Shown here one piece after another: positions 10,408-22,138 of a DNA stretch of 64,000 nt. The stretch is from Papaver somniferum (Eukaryota > Streptophyta > Magnoliopsida > Ranunculales > Papaveraceae), in NCBI RefSeq assembly GCF_003573695.1, contig NC_039361.1, positions 95,172,279-95,236,278 of the forward strand. Reading direction: 5' to 3'. The position numbers and the translations under genes are program-made. The notes under the pieces were generated by a model. That model searched no databases. It saw only the letters and a program-made list of their open reading frames with translations, and was not told the DNA's origin. Each line of letters starts with the position of its first letter. Position 1 is the first letter of the stretch.

Positions 10408-11784
10408 ATGTACAGGAGTACAATCTCGATAAACATACCTCCATCCTCTGATGGCATAAATTACTTATGATGAAAAATTTCTATGCGTTCCTTTCTACAA
10501 GCCCTTGACTTTCATACATGGAAATTTTTGGTTACATGATACATTCCTCCACAGTTGTTAGAGTCGAAACCACTATTGCGATTAACAGAATATAGTGAAA
10601 CCGAGATAAGTGCTACAAAGCTTAATTCTGACGGGTTAAATGCTATTATCCACGCCATAAGTCAAGATCTTCAGCACCATGTGACTTCGTGCACTACGTC
10701 TAAAAATGCTTGGGATATCTTAGAAACCGTATTCGAAGGAGATACCTCAGGAAAAGAATCTAGGCTTCAAAACCTAAATTCTGACTGGGAAAATCTTTGT
10801 ATGTATGATGAAGATTCGTTTGATGAGTTAATCAAAAAAATTCTGGAATTGTTAATGCATGTTATGCGTTAGGGAAGACTATTCCCCAAAAAGACATTGT
10901 GATGAAAATTCTCCGATCTTTACCAGCAAAATACGAGTCTAAGAAACATACCATCATGGAAGTAAATAACGTTGCTACATTTTCCAGAAATGCATTAGTT
11001 GGAAAGTTAAAGATCTTTGATTATGAACTGCGATATATTTTTTTTTTAATCCAGAAAGGAGATTGCGTTCAAGGCACTGAAAAACACTGAAACTCTTAAA
11101 AGTGAAAATCTTGACGACTCTATAACAATCTTGTTGACCCTGATTTTTCAGATGAAGATCTTGATAACTCAGTTTCACTGATCACAATACAGTTTACAAA
11201 ACTTCTTAGGAAGAGAAATAAAAGGTTCACTATAGGAAAGTCTCATACATCAGCTAAGCCACATAGTCGTATTTCTGTCAAAAATAGAGACTCTAACTAT
11301 ACTGATGATGAGGATATGCCTCAGTGCTTCAGGTGTAAAGGGTTCGGTCACTTAGCCAATGAGTGTCCAAATCACAAGAAATACACTGGCAACAAGAGTT
11401 TGGATGCAACATCTGATCATTATGATTCTGAAGAGGATGAAAGGTCAAGAGGTTATCAATTTTGAGGAATGTACCAATACTCATATCACTCTTGATAATT
11501 TGGTTGATGATTTTTCATCAAAATCGTTGGAGGATGTAATGGATTTTTCGTATACTAATGAAAACTCTGTTAATTTTTAAGTACACTTTGTTTAGCTGCT
11601 AATGTCGCTCCTGAATCAATCTCCAAAACGACATGTCCTTAATGTACCATAGAGGGTCATAGACTCACACAATGTTTCAAGTACAAACACAAACTAAGGT
11701 ATGTCAACAAACTGCAACAGAGGGTTAGTGGTTTGGCAAATGTGCTTAAACTTGTTCAAAATTCCAATCATGAGGTACACAAAG
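10408..11784 (+). pseudogene. gag pseudogene (DUF4219/UBN2 with zinc knuckles) of element F
   Basis: Begins ATG at 10408 and matches the gag of element B throughout: the N-terminal PP-SDG-NYL block (stop right after it near 10468), the UBN2 domain (10615-11030, with a frameshift near 10845 and another after 11030), the acidic linker, a first zinc knuckle with all ligands intact (C-F-R-C, H, C at about 11325-11370), and a second one near 11640 whose frame is broken by a stop. A conserved basic tail follows the second knuckle and is cut by the LTR of element D at 11785. Several stops and indels make it non-functional. It is useful as an outgroup for the knuckles and C-terminus of B. Confidence 0.82.
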
Positions 11785-12473
11785 TATTAGAGCACTGCTC
11801 GGTCGAACTCGCAAGCGTTGCTATCTCAACCTTGTTGTCAAGTTTAGTTGCCAAAACTATAAGTCTTGATTTCTACTCAACTTATAGGTAAGTCTCGGAT
11901 TAGGATAGTAAGTGTAGTTGAGCATTACACTTCACGGTGTTCATCGATTGAAGACGAAGAACTACTAAGGGAGCTTATGGAACTTCATCAACAAAAGGTA
12001 TGTGAAGACTTGAACTCATCTATCACTCAAAAGTCTGTCTACTCTATGTCCTATTTGAGATAAAATTTGTATAGCTATATAGACTTCGATTATACATATT
12101 TAATATTTCGAGCTGAGTTTAACTTGCTCACATATTTCTCGAAATATGTGTTGGTAAGCTTTCGCTTTAACCAAGTTCATCTTATATTCTTGACGAAAGT
12201 AAACATATGATCATGTGAAAATCACCTAGTAACATCTTACATGATTTGTGTGAGACAGTCATTTGATGAAGACTTAGAATGTTTCGTATTGATCATTCGA
12301 TCACTTGAAAATTGCTTTGAAGCTAATAGTTTCTGTGAGACAGCTATTATCGTCTTCTAAGAATGTTTCAATCATTGAAATGGGAGTTTATAACAATTAA
12401 CCATGATTGGATATAGCACAGTATGCTTACTTGTATGCTAACTGTTGCACGTTATTCCAAGTCCGGGAACCAT

Positions 12474-12665
12474 AGTATGCATACCCGTACGCGTACTAGT
12501 TGGTTTAACGAAAGTCTGGGAACTTAGTATGCATACCCGTATGTGTACTGGCGTAAAGTTCATGTCAGGAAATTCAATTGAGTTTGGAGGTATGCGTACC
12601 CGTTCGCATACTGGCGAACCCAAACTAAATCCGACCACTTAGGTATGCGTACCCGTTTGCATACT
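12474..12665 (+). repeat. U3 iterons of LTR D (GTATGC palindromes)
   Basis: Four units of about 24 bases at 12474-12497, 12536-12549, 12589-12611 and 12642-12665. Each starts GTATGCATACCCGT or GTATGCGTACCCGT and ends in a GCGTACT/GCATACT-like arm, so each unit is nearly self-complementary. Confidence 0.82.
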
Positions 12666-13759
12666 TGAGTAGGTTAATTTCTAAAATAGGTTTGTTCATG
12701 AACTAATACATTTATAATGAATGCAATCTTTTGAAAACTGTGGCTATAATGCATGAATTGATTCGAGCGAATCAAAATCGGTTTTGCTTCAATTGTATCT
12801 TGTATACTTCTATGAGAATATAACAATTGAACAACTCTAGAACTAGTTTCATTTGAGTCATTTGAACTAGTTATGGTTAAGATGAATAAGGTTGATATGA
12901 AAGTATTCATATGGATAACTTCGATTAACTACTGTTGAGCCAACAAGGTGTACACGTTTAGGTAATGTTACTCATATCTAAATGAAGTCACTTTTCATTT
13001 GTTTGTAACAAGCTAAGTTCGACCTAACGGTTGAAAGATATTAGCTTGAGTCTAATCAGGTTTTCATCTAACGGTGAATATTGAATGCTTTGTTACCAAG
13101 GTAACATTGATTACAAACCCTGATTGGAAAACTATATAAGGGAAAACTCTAGCAACTGGGAAACCTAATCCCCACACCACCTGTGTGATACTAGTTGCAA
13201 CTAGAGTCGATTCTCCTTTAACCTTAGGTTTTTTTCCCAAAACCCTGTAGGTTAACGACTTGAAGACTTCATTGGGATTGTGAAGCCAGAACCAACTATT
13301 TTATCTGTAGTTGCGTGTTCTCATCTTGCTGTATTCTATCGTATTGAGTACTATCTTCTCTAAGATTTTCTCGAGATTTAATATCCGATAGGCAAGATAA
13401 AAATTAATCACAAACATCTTCGTCTCATCGTTTGTGATTCCATAATATCTTGTTTTGCTACCATACGATTAAGATTATTGTGAGGTGATTGATATTACTA
13501 GGGTGTTCTTAGGGAATATAAGTCCCGTGTATCAATTGGTTCATGTTCACCTTGATTTATCAAAAGATGGAACAAAACTCATAGGTATTTCTGTGGGAGA
13601 CAGATTTATCTATTCAATAGACTTTTCTATGTGAGCCAAATTGGTTTATCAAGTCTTCGACTTTGGGTCGTATCAACTCTTAGTTGTGGCTGATATCAGC
13701 TAAGAGGATCAAGTGCGCAAAGTCCTGCTGGGATTCATAGGCGTAAGGAACGCGACTCT

Positions 13760-13764
13760 ACCTT
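13760..13764. other. Left target-site copy of element C
   Basis: ACCTT immediately before the first base of C. The right copy, 22139-22143, reads ACATT. Uninterrupted family LTRs read ACCTTGGATCAG here, which confirms the junction. Confidence 0.75.
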
Positions 13765-16135
13765 TGAAAAGCGGGGGTCTAACAACCACACACAATATTT
13801 CGTTCGGAAATATGAATAAACAAACTCCAATATACTTTCAAGAGAATCAACTAGACAGACAGACTTAATCTATAGAAAAGTATATCAAAGAGGTTATATC
13901 TTAATTTCTCAATTCAATCCGCAATCAGCAAATAGAAATTTGCGAGCCCGATTGAAGAAGAGAAATAACTTGAACGGTACCAAAGACTAATGTTCAAGTG
14001 TCAATAAATTTATATCAACAACCAAAGTTTGGATTATCTAATTGATTGATCTTAATGCACAACCTGTGATATTTCTATTATATAACAAAATATAATACGG
14101 AAAAGAAATAACACAGACACCAGATTTTCGTTAACGAGGAAAACCGAAAATGCAGAAAAACCCAGGGACCTAGTCCATATTTTAACACCACACTGTATTA
14201 AGCCACTATAGACACTAGCCCACTACCAATGAACTTATGACTGGAATGTAGTTGAGCCATAATCAATCTCACACTTATCAAGGTACAGTCGCGTTCCTTA
14301 TGCCTCAAGAACCACGTCGAATTCTGCGCACTTGATTCCCTTAGCTGATCTCACCCACAACTAAGAGTTGCTACGACCGAAATTCTAAGACTTGATAAAA
14401 AAATCTGTATCACACAAAAAATTCTATTGAATGGATAAATATGACTCCCACAGATAAACCTACGAGTTTTTGTTTCGTCTTTTGATAAATCAAGGTGAAC
14501 ATGAACCAATTGATAAACCGGACTTATATTCCCGAAGAACAGCCTAGTACTATCAATCACCTCACAATAATCTTAATCGATTAACGGAATAAGATATTGT
14601 GGAATCACAAACGATGAGAGGAAGGTGTTTGTGACTACTTTTTATCTTGCCTATCGGAGATTAAATCTCGATCAAATCTTATAAAATATAATGCTCAATA
14701 CGATAGAATACAACAAGATCAGAACACGCAACTACAGATAAAATAGTTGGGTCTGTCTACACAATCCCAATGAAGTCTTCAAGTCGTTAACCTACATGGT
14801 TTTGGAAAAAAACTTAAGGTTAAAGGAGAATCGACTCTAGCTTATGCAACTAGGATCACACAGGAGGTATGTGGATTAGGTTTCCCAGTTGCTAGAGTTC
14901 TCTTTTATATAGTCTTCAAATTAGGGTTTGCAATATAAGTTACCTTGGTAACAAAGCATTCAATATTCACCGTTAGATGAAAACCTGATTAGATTCAAGA
15001 TAATATCTTTCAACCGTTAAATCAAACTTATCTTATTATACACAAATGAAATGTAACTTCATTTAGGTTTCGGCAACCGTACCTAAACGTGTACACTTAG
15101 TCGGTTCAACAATAGTTAACCAGTTCTTCAACATAACTAGTTCAAATGACTCAAATTAAACTAGTTAGAGAGTTGTTTAATTGCTTAGATATCATAAAAG
15201 TATACAAGACACAATTGAAGGAAAATCGATTTTGACTCACTCGAATCAATTCATGAAAATCAAAGCCACGGTTTACAAAAGATTGCATTCCTTATTATAT
15301 AAATGTTTTAGTTCATGAACAAACCGATTTTAGAATGTAACCTACTTAAGTATGCAAGCGGGTATGCATACCTAAGTAGTCGACCGAGTTTGGTTACGTC
15401 AGTACGCATACGGGTAAGCATACCAATTCACATTCCAAACTACAGCAGAAATTCACGGAACCCAAACTTCCGCCAGTACGCACACTTAGATTCCGTACTT
15501 CCAACAACCAACCAGTATGCGTACGGGTATGCATACTTAGGTTCCCGGTTTTGGATTTATACACAAATGTGAATACACACTATGCTTATATAAAAATATA
15601 GTTACTTGTTCTAAACTCTCATTTCAATGATTGAAACATTCTTAGAGGATGGAAATAGTTGTTATCCACAAACTATTAGCATCAAAGCGATTTTCAAGTT
15701 TTTAAATAATCCACATGACTTTCGTCAAGAGTAAAGATGAACTTGGTTAAAGTGAAAGCTTACCAACAAATATTTTGAGAAATAGATAAGTGAGTTAAAC
15801 TCAGCTCGAAATAGCAAATGTGTATAATTGAAGTCTATATAGCAATACGAGTTTTGTCTCAAAATAGGAGATAAAATAGATATACTTTTGAGTGATAGAT
15901 AAGTTCAAGTCTCCACATACCTTTTGTTGATGAAGTTCCATAAGTTCCCTTGAGTAATTCTTCGTCTGCATTCGATGAACGCCGTGGAGTCTAAAGCTCA
16001 ACTACACTTATTATCCTAATCCGAGACTTAGCTATAAGTAGACTAGAAATCATGACTTATAGTTTTGTCAACTAAACTTGACAAACAAGCTTGAGATAGC
16101 AACGCTCGCGAGTTCGACCGAGCAGTGCTCTAACG
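13765..16135 (-). repeat. 3' LTR of element C
   Basis: About 2.37 kb. The left end is TGAAAAGCGGGGG (reverse complement of the family end). The right end reads CTCTAACG, so the first LTR base on the minus strand is C instead of T. Iterons of the GTATGC type lie at about 15349-15540, with a TATA box on the minus strand at 14903-14911. Confidence 0.88.
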
Positions 16136-16148
16136 ATCTCCCCCTTTG
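16136..16148 (-). other. Polypurine tract of element C
   Basis: Minus-strand CAAAGGGGGAGAT directly precedes the 3' LTR. Confidence 0.78.
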
Positions 16149-16947
16149 TTAATTTAGTGACAAAACTATCAATACATATGGAATACAAAATAAATAAACT
16201 TTGTAGCTTCTCATCCAAATGCTTGATCTCCTTGGTTCTTCAATATTAATCGAAATCTTCGTCACTTCCAAGTACTCCAATGATTCCAAATGTGTTCAAT
16301 TCCACATCATTATTTTTGAAGATCCGTAGCTATAACAATGAGAAAACAGTAGATCTCAACCATTGTTATACAGTGTCATAGTATTTTTACATAGCATCAA
16401 AGTTCAAATGTATCACAACTTCGACAACAATACTATGGTGATATATATCACTCCCCCTTGGTCAATACTTAATCTCAAATTAAAACCACTCCCCCTTACA
16501 TAATGATCCGTAAACCATATGTCTTTGTAGTGTGAACTACACATTAATTCTGCCCCTTTTTGGCGAAGGTACGAAAATTTAATGGGATCCTAATGAAATT
16601 TCTATAGAAACACTTCATGACCAAAAGAGAAGCACATACAACTTGTTTAGATGCAATCATATAGCCGAAACTAAATGCATTCATCAAGGAGTTTATAAAG
16701 ATACAAGATAACCCCTATAATATTTAACAGCCACACTCGCCACAAAGATTTGACAATTAAGCACAAGTTCAATTAAGAACTCTCCCCCATAAAATGTCAT
16801 TCCAAAAGGAATAACAAGAGCGACCTTGATTTTACAAGAAAATAAGGATTTCTTTGGACATTAACAAATCTCATGAAACATGATTTTTGTATCCAAAATA
16901 CTCAATTAAATTAACCACAACAGAAGCCATGATTAATTTAATCGTAA

Positions 16948-16976
16948 ATGCTCACATAAGAAAACTTACGGAGCCG
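16948..16976 (-). repeat. Single hairpin module in element C
   Basis: On the minus strand GGCTCCGTAAG, TTTT, CTTATG, TGAGCAT: the same module type as the five-member arrays of A and B, with a GCTC/GAGC outer stem. The four others seem to be missing in C. Confidence 0.68.
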
Positions 16977-17034
16977 CACAGTGCATACACAAAGATGTGG
17001 ATCAGGGACAGACCAATACTGAGGAGTAATCAAA

Positions 17035-17225
17035 GATTCATTCTATGTTCCATCACTATTTGCACAATGACATATAATAGACTTAATCTTTGTGAACAAA
17101 AGTTCAACTTATCTTCCATCAATATTTACATAATGACAAAATAAGCTTAACTTTTGTTGTCAAAAGTTCATTCAATCTTTTATCAATATTTGCATAATGA
17201 CATATGAAAGACTTAACTTTTGACC
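17035..17225 (-). repeat. Three tandem copies of a unit of about 65 bases (element C)
   Basis: Each unit contains ATCAATATTTGCATAATGAC-like sequence followed by a CTTAACTTTTG-like block. Elements A and B have a more diverged single or double version at 2275-2400 and 29100-29230. Confidence 0.6.
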
Positions 17226-17817
17226 ACGTATGGGACAATCATAGTTCACGGACGCAAACACACATATCCCATAACAAGTTGCAATATATAAAACTATAAA
17301 GTTTAATACTGCAAAATCATTTTCCCTTTGAAGGTAGAATCAATATTTTTCGCATGGATGTACACCAAGAATGGATACCAATGGCGTATAAAAATATTTT
17401 CTTAACAAAGAAGAAAATATAAAGTCATTAACGACCATGCACCGTAGTTCACATAATATGATTGTGAACATTCAAGAATCCCATAACAATGTGTACTACT
17501 ACCCATTCTTGAACTTCTTCTTTGTGATTCACCAACAACATTCTTATAAAATCTACAAATGATCTTAGAATAGTAGTAATCCAAGAATACAAGTGTTCAA
17601 GTCCAAGAGAAATGGAACAAGTCCAACAAAACAGAGCAAAACACTCAAAAACAAGAGATGGGACAAAGACCAATCTTAACTCATCCAAATTCAAAAATTC
17701 TCCTCACCATTTTTAATAGAATTCAAAGAGGAAGAGAATGCAAAAATAATAAAGTCATTCCGAGTTTGTATGAAGAAATTAAGGCCAAAACAAGTTTACC
17801 GAAAATAAACGTCTACG

Positions 17818-17945
17818 GGTAGGTATGCATACCGGTTTGCAAACGAATTTTCATGACCTGGAGCAGTATGTAGACGGGTATGCGTACCAAAATCCCTGGA
17901 TTTTGATTTTAAATGATGGTATGTATACCTGGTATGTGTACCATG
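17818..17945 (-). repeat. GTATGC palindromic units in the internal region of element C
   Basis: Blocks such as GGTATGCATACCGG (about 17821), GGGTATGCGTACC (about 17877) and GGTATGTATACC (about 17919) resemble the U3 iterons of LTRs C and D but lie about 1.7 kb inside the element. Confidence 0.55.
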
Positions 17946-18229
17946 AAGTCCAAACATCCGAACTACTATTACAACCCTAAACATTTAAGAACCTTAAACA
18001 CATATCAAGTTAGGTAGAAATTAACGATAAACAAGGTACATGGATCATTATAAGTACTCTAAGCGAATAAAAACACAAATCCTGCTCAATTCTATAGACA
18101 TACCTTTTTATAAGAATCCAATCGAATTCTATAGCCTTACCAAACATAATCCATGCACCCCAATTCTCGGGCTTCCCTCACCGTATACATAGCAAGGAAC
18201 TCCTTGGTGAGGATGCACTTTCAACAGAC

Positions 18230-18541
18230 TCAAGTTGTGTTGAGGTGAACAATATCTTTCTCACCATAAGTGACTTTTGGATTATCATGAAAGAGATCAC
18301 TTTTAGAACCTTTCACATCCAAATCCATCTTTCCAAAGAACTCTTTAAGTTCCAAAATCATCGATAATGCCTTCTCCATAGTCATGGAATTTTCCGGGAG
18401 TTCATTCCTTTTCACACTCAAAGTATCATTGACTTCCTTTGGAACCCACTTATGAGTTTGTTTAGGAACAACCTGAACCTTCTTCCCATTACTCTCGTCA
18501 AGATTTCTCGAAAGAAAATTGGATTGACTATTCTTTTGCAA
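18230..18541 (-). CDS. Short ORF of element C, 103 aa, unknown
   Basis: An open frame of 103 codons on the minus strand, downstream of the relict zinc-knuckle segment. It is rich in Lys, Asn and Ser with a central helical stretch (about residues 52-75). I recognise no domain. It occupies roughly the position of the accessory ORFs of A and B but shows no clear similarity to them. The first codon in the frame is not firmly supported, and the ORF may be the tail of the broken gag-like frame that starts at 19647. Low confidence that it is a separate gene. Confidence 0.3.
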   Translation of the reverse strand: MQKNSQSNFLSRNLDESNGKKVQVVPKQTHKWVPKEVNDTLSVKRNELPENSMTMEKALSMILELKEFFGKMDLDVKGSKSDLFHDNPKVTYGEKDIVHLNTT

Positions 18542-18659
18542 GTTAGTCTTTCTCCAATTGGGAACATCGGATCTTGTCTTTGTCTTACGAAGTTATCCTT
18601 TTGATAACCATTACGATTGTGAAAAGGCTTCGTATGACGTTTATAGGCAAATCTAGGTT

Positions 18660-18710
18660 TATCACATCAATGATTCCTTTGCCTAAAGGTTAGACAGTTA
18701 CAACCTGTAA
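18660..18710 (-). pseudogene. Relict zinc knuckle of element C
   Basis: The minus-strand frame reads C-N-C, then seven residues, H, a stop, then C. This resembles the CX2CX4HX4C knuckle of element A (653-697) after small indels and a stop. It marks the C-terminal gag region in C. Confidence 0.45.
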
Positions 18711-18966
18711 CGTTAAGGGGATTAGTCTTAACATATGATCTTGGTTTCACAACTTCTTCTGATGCCCAAACGAGAACATCATGTAGTTTCCCATTCCTTA
18801 TACGGGAAACGACATCTCCTTTCCAGGTGACCTTTATTTCCACATAGTGGCAAACATAAGGAATGTTCTTACCTTGATCAGTGTGTGATGACTTTGGAGG
18901 TTGATAAACTTTGCTCTTTTGAACCTTAACTGCCGGTGGAGGTATTTCACTTTTTTCATCAGTGGT

Positions 18967-19647
18967 CTAACAAATTTTACCTCGTGTATCACGACGATTT
19001 TTACTTGCTCCTAGCATAGTGGCTAATTTTCTTGAACTAGTATTGAAATTTTTCACGTCATCTTCCAACATCTTGATTTTATCAAGAGCAGCAGTTAAAT
19101 CAGCCTCAAGTCGTTTTTCTCGAGCGAGATAAGCGCTTTCTCTGTCATCAAAACTTGCTTGCTGGGAGTTAATCCTTGCTTCAGTTTCTGTAAGTTTCTC
19201 TTCTAACAAGAAGTATTTTTTATAAACATTACCACATTCAAGTGACTTTCTACTAAGGTTTTCCTCGGAATCTTTGAGGATCGATTCGCAAGAGAGATTC
19301 CAACCATAAAGACCTCCGTAAATCCTTTTCAATTTCTTGTTTTCTCGATAGAGAGGAGTCAGAAGAGATGTGACATGAGAAGTTGTAATCTTCTTTATTT
19401 TCAAAGAATCCAAAAACATAACATATTCTGAGACTTCCTCATCAACATCTCTATCAATATCTGAATCACCTTCATCAGAAAGTTCATCCAACTGTTCTTC
19501 TAGGCGTGTTTCCCAATCAAAAGTTCCTGCGTTCAGAGAATGTTTAGATATTGACTTAGATGTGACGGTTCTCTCAGGTGAATTCAAACTTTGAAAATCA
19601 TCTGGTAATTTCTGACCTGATACGTTATTAGAGATAGACTCTTCCAT
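18967..19647 (-). CDS. Coiled-coil ORF in the gag position of element C, 226 aa
   Basis: An intact minus-strand ORF whose ATG at 19647 lies 54 bases after the primer site, exactly where B, E and F start their UBN2 gag. Residues 1-45 are polar and Ser-rich. About 50-75 are very acidic (Glu/Asp runs including DEGDSDIDRDVDEE). Residues about 95-215 form a long Glu/Lys/Leu-rich heptad region, almost certainly a coiled coil, and the tail is basic. There is no UBN2 block. It resembles the coiled-coil half of gag in this family (see element A) brought next to the leader, as if the N-terminal domain had been deleted, or it is a captured protein. It could still make a particle-associated partner of a helper gag, but that is inference. 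Confidence 0.55.
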   Translation of the reverse strand: MEESISNNVSGQKLPDDFQSLNSPERTVTSKSISKHSLNAGTFDWETRLEEQLDELSDEGDSDIDRDVDEEVSEYVMFLDSLKIKKITTSHVTSLLTPLYRENKKLKRIYGGLYGWNLSCESILKDSEENLSRKSLECGNVYKKYFLLEEKLTETEARINSQQASFDDRESAYLAREKRLEADLTAALDKIKMLEDDVKNFNTSSRKLATMLGASKNRRDTRGKIC

Positions 19648-19700
19648 AATAATCAGATTGCTACAAACACAGACTTATGAGGTCTTTAACGTGTTTTCCT

Positions 19701-19712
19701 GCTCTAATACCA
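19701..19712 (-). other. Primer-binding site of element C
   Basis: Minus-strand TGGTATTAGAGC, one mismatch to the initiator-Met tRNA primer consensus, two bases from the LTR end. Confidence 0.85.
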
Positions 19713-19714
19713 AT

Positions 19715-22138
19715 TGAAAAAGCGGGGGTCTAACAACCACACCCAATATTTCGTTCGTCAATCTGAATAGACAAACTCCAATATACTTTCAAGAGAATCA
19801 ACTAGACAGTCAGACTCAATCTATAGAAAAGTATATCAAAGAGTTTATTTCTCAATTTCTCAATTCAATCCGCAATCAGAAAATAGCAATTTGCGAGCCT
19901 GATTGAATAAGAGAAATAACTTGAACGATACCAAAGACCATTGTTCAAGTATCAATCAATTTATATCAACAACCAAATTTTGGATTATCTAATTGATTTA
20001 TCTTAACGCACAACCTATGATATTTCTATTATATAACAAAATATAATGTGGAAAACAAATAACATAGACACCATAATTTTGTTAACGAGGAAAACCGCAA
20101 ATGCAGAAAAACCCAGAGACCTAGTCTAGATTTGAACGCCACACTGTATTAAGCCGCTACAGTCACTAGCCTACTACCAATGAACTTCGACCTGGAATGT
20201 AGTTGAGCCCTAATCAATCTCACACTGATCAAGGTACAGTCGCGTTCCTTACGCCTCAAGAACCACGCCGGATTCTGCGCACTTGATTCCCTTAGATGAT
20301 CTCACCCAAAACTAAGAGTTGATACAACCCAAAGTCGGAGACTTGATAAACAAATTTGTATCACACAGGAAAGTCTATTGAATAGATAAATCTGTCTCCC
20401 ACATATAAACCTACGAGTTTTTGTTCCGTCTTTTGATAAATCAAGGTGAACAGGAACCAATTGTTAAACCAGACTTATATTCCCGAAGAACAGCCTAGTA
20501 TTATCAATCACCTCACAATAATCTTAATCGATTAACGAAACAAGATATTATGGAATCAAAAATGATGAGACAAAGGTGTTTCCGACTACTTTTCAATCTT
20601 TCCTATCGGAGATAAAATCTCGAGCAAATCTTAAAGAAGATAGTACTCAATCACGATAGAAAACAACAAGATCAGAACATGCAACTAATGAGAAAATAGT
20701 TGGGTCTGGCTTCACAATCCCAATGAAGTCTTTAAGTCGTTATTATACAGGGTTTCATGAAAACCTAAAGTTAAAGGAGAATTGACTCTAGCTTATGCAA
20801 CTAGTATATCACAGGAGATGTGGGGATTAGGTTTCCCAGTTGCTAGAGTTCTCCTTTATATAGTCTTCAAATCAGGGTTTGCAATCTAAGTTACCTTGGT
20901 AACAAAGCATTCAATATTCACCGTTAGATGAAAACCTGATTAGATTCAAGTTAATATCTTTCAACCGTTAGATCGAACTTAGCTTATTATACACAAATTA
21001 AATGTACCTTCATTTAGGTTTGGTCAAGCGTACCTAAACGTGTACACTTAGTCGGTTCAATAATAGTTAACCAATGGTTAGCCATATGAGCACTTTCATA
21101 TCAACCTTATTCATCTTCAACATAACTAGTTCAAATGACTCAAATGAAACTAGTTAGAGAGTTGTTCAATTGCTTAGATCTCATAGAAGTATACAAGACA
21201 AAATTGAAGCAAAATCGATTTTGATTCACTCGAATGAATTCATGAACATCATAGCCATAGTTTGCAAAAGGTTGCATTCCTTATTATATAAATTTTTTAG
21301 TTCATGAAAAAACCGATTTTAGAAAGTAACCTACTTAAGTATGCAAACGGGTACGCATACGCAAGTAGCCGGACCGAGTTTGGTTAAGACAGTATGCATA
21401 CGGGTACGCATACTAATTCACATTCCAAACTCCAACAGAAATTCAAGGAACCCAAACTCCCGTAAGTATGTGTACGGGTACGCATACTTAGATTCCAGAC
21501 TTCCAACAACCAAACAGTATGCGTACGAGTACACATACTTAGGTTCCCGGTTTTGGATTTATACACAAATGTGAATACACACTATACTTATATCCAAACA
21601 TGGCTAATTATTCTAAACTCTCATTTTAATCATTGAAACTTTCTTAGAGGATGGCAATAGTTGTTATCCACGAAATATTAGCATCAAAGCGATTTTCAAG
21701 TTATTGAAATAACCAACATGACTTTCGCAAAGAGTAAAGATGAACTTGGTTAAAGCGAAAGCTTACCAACGCATATTTCGAGAAATAGATAAGTGAGTTA
21801 AACTCAGATCGAAATAGCAAATGTATATAATTGAAGTCTATATAGCAATACGGCTTTTGTATCAAAATAGGAGATAAAATAAATAGACTTTTGAGTGATA
21901 GATAAGTTCAAGTCTCCACATACCTTTTGTTAATGAAGTTCCACAAGTTCCCTTGAGTAGTTCTTCGTCTTCATTCGATGAACGCCGTGGAGTCTAAAGC
22001 TCAACTACACTTATTATCCTAATCCGATACTTAGATATAAGTAGACTAGAAATCAAGACTTATAGTTTTGGCAACTAAACTTGACAAACAAGCTTAAGAT
22101 AGCAACGCTTGAGAGTTCGACCGAGCAGTGCTCTAACA
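19715..22138 (-). repeat. 5' LTR of element C
   Basis: About 2.42 kb, bounded by TGTTAGAGCACTGC (22138) and GCTTTTTCA (19715) on the minus strand. U3 iterons lie at 21338-21362, 21391-21414, 21464-21490 and 21516-21540. The TATA box is at 20862-20854 (minus). Confidence 0.9.

Larger units (their letters stand above)
9190..11784 (+). mobile_element. Element F: oldest Copia-like element in the left nest
   Basis: Plus-strand remnant: 3' half of the 5' LTR (9190-10341), primer site (10344-10355), and a gag pseudogene to 11784, where the LTR of element D begins. E interrupts its LTR on the left. The LTR end (GGTACCCCCGCATTTTTA) is closest to that of E. Confidence 0.82.
11785..13764 (+). repeat. 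5' LTR of element D, first part
   Basis: Starts TATTAGAGCACTGC (TG changed to TA) at the break in F and runs to 13764, where element C interrupts it. The LTR continues at 22139. U3 iterons of the GTATGCGTACCCGT type lie at 12474-12665 and the TATA box at 13133. Confidence 0.87.
13765..22138 (-). mobile_element. Element C: complete Copia-like LTR element without a UBN2 gag
   Basis: An 8.4-kb minus-strand element: 5' LTR (22138-19715), primer site (19712-19701), a coiled-coil ORF (19647-18967), a relict zinc-knuckle segment (about 18690), a short ORF (18541-18230), a polypurine tract (16147-16136), and the 3' LTR (16135-13765). No protease, integrase, reverse transcriptase or recognisable UBN2 domain is present. 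It sits in the LTR of element D with a 5-bp target duplication carrying one mismatch. The LTRs are most like those of D. Confidence 0.9.
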
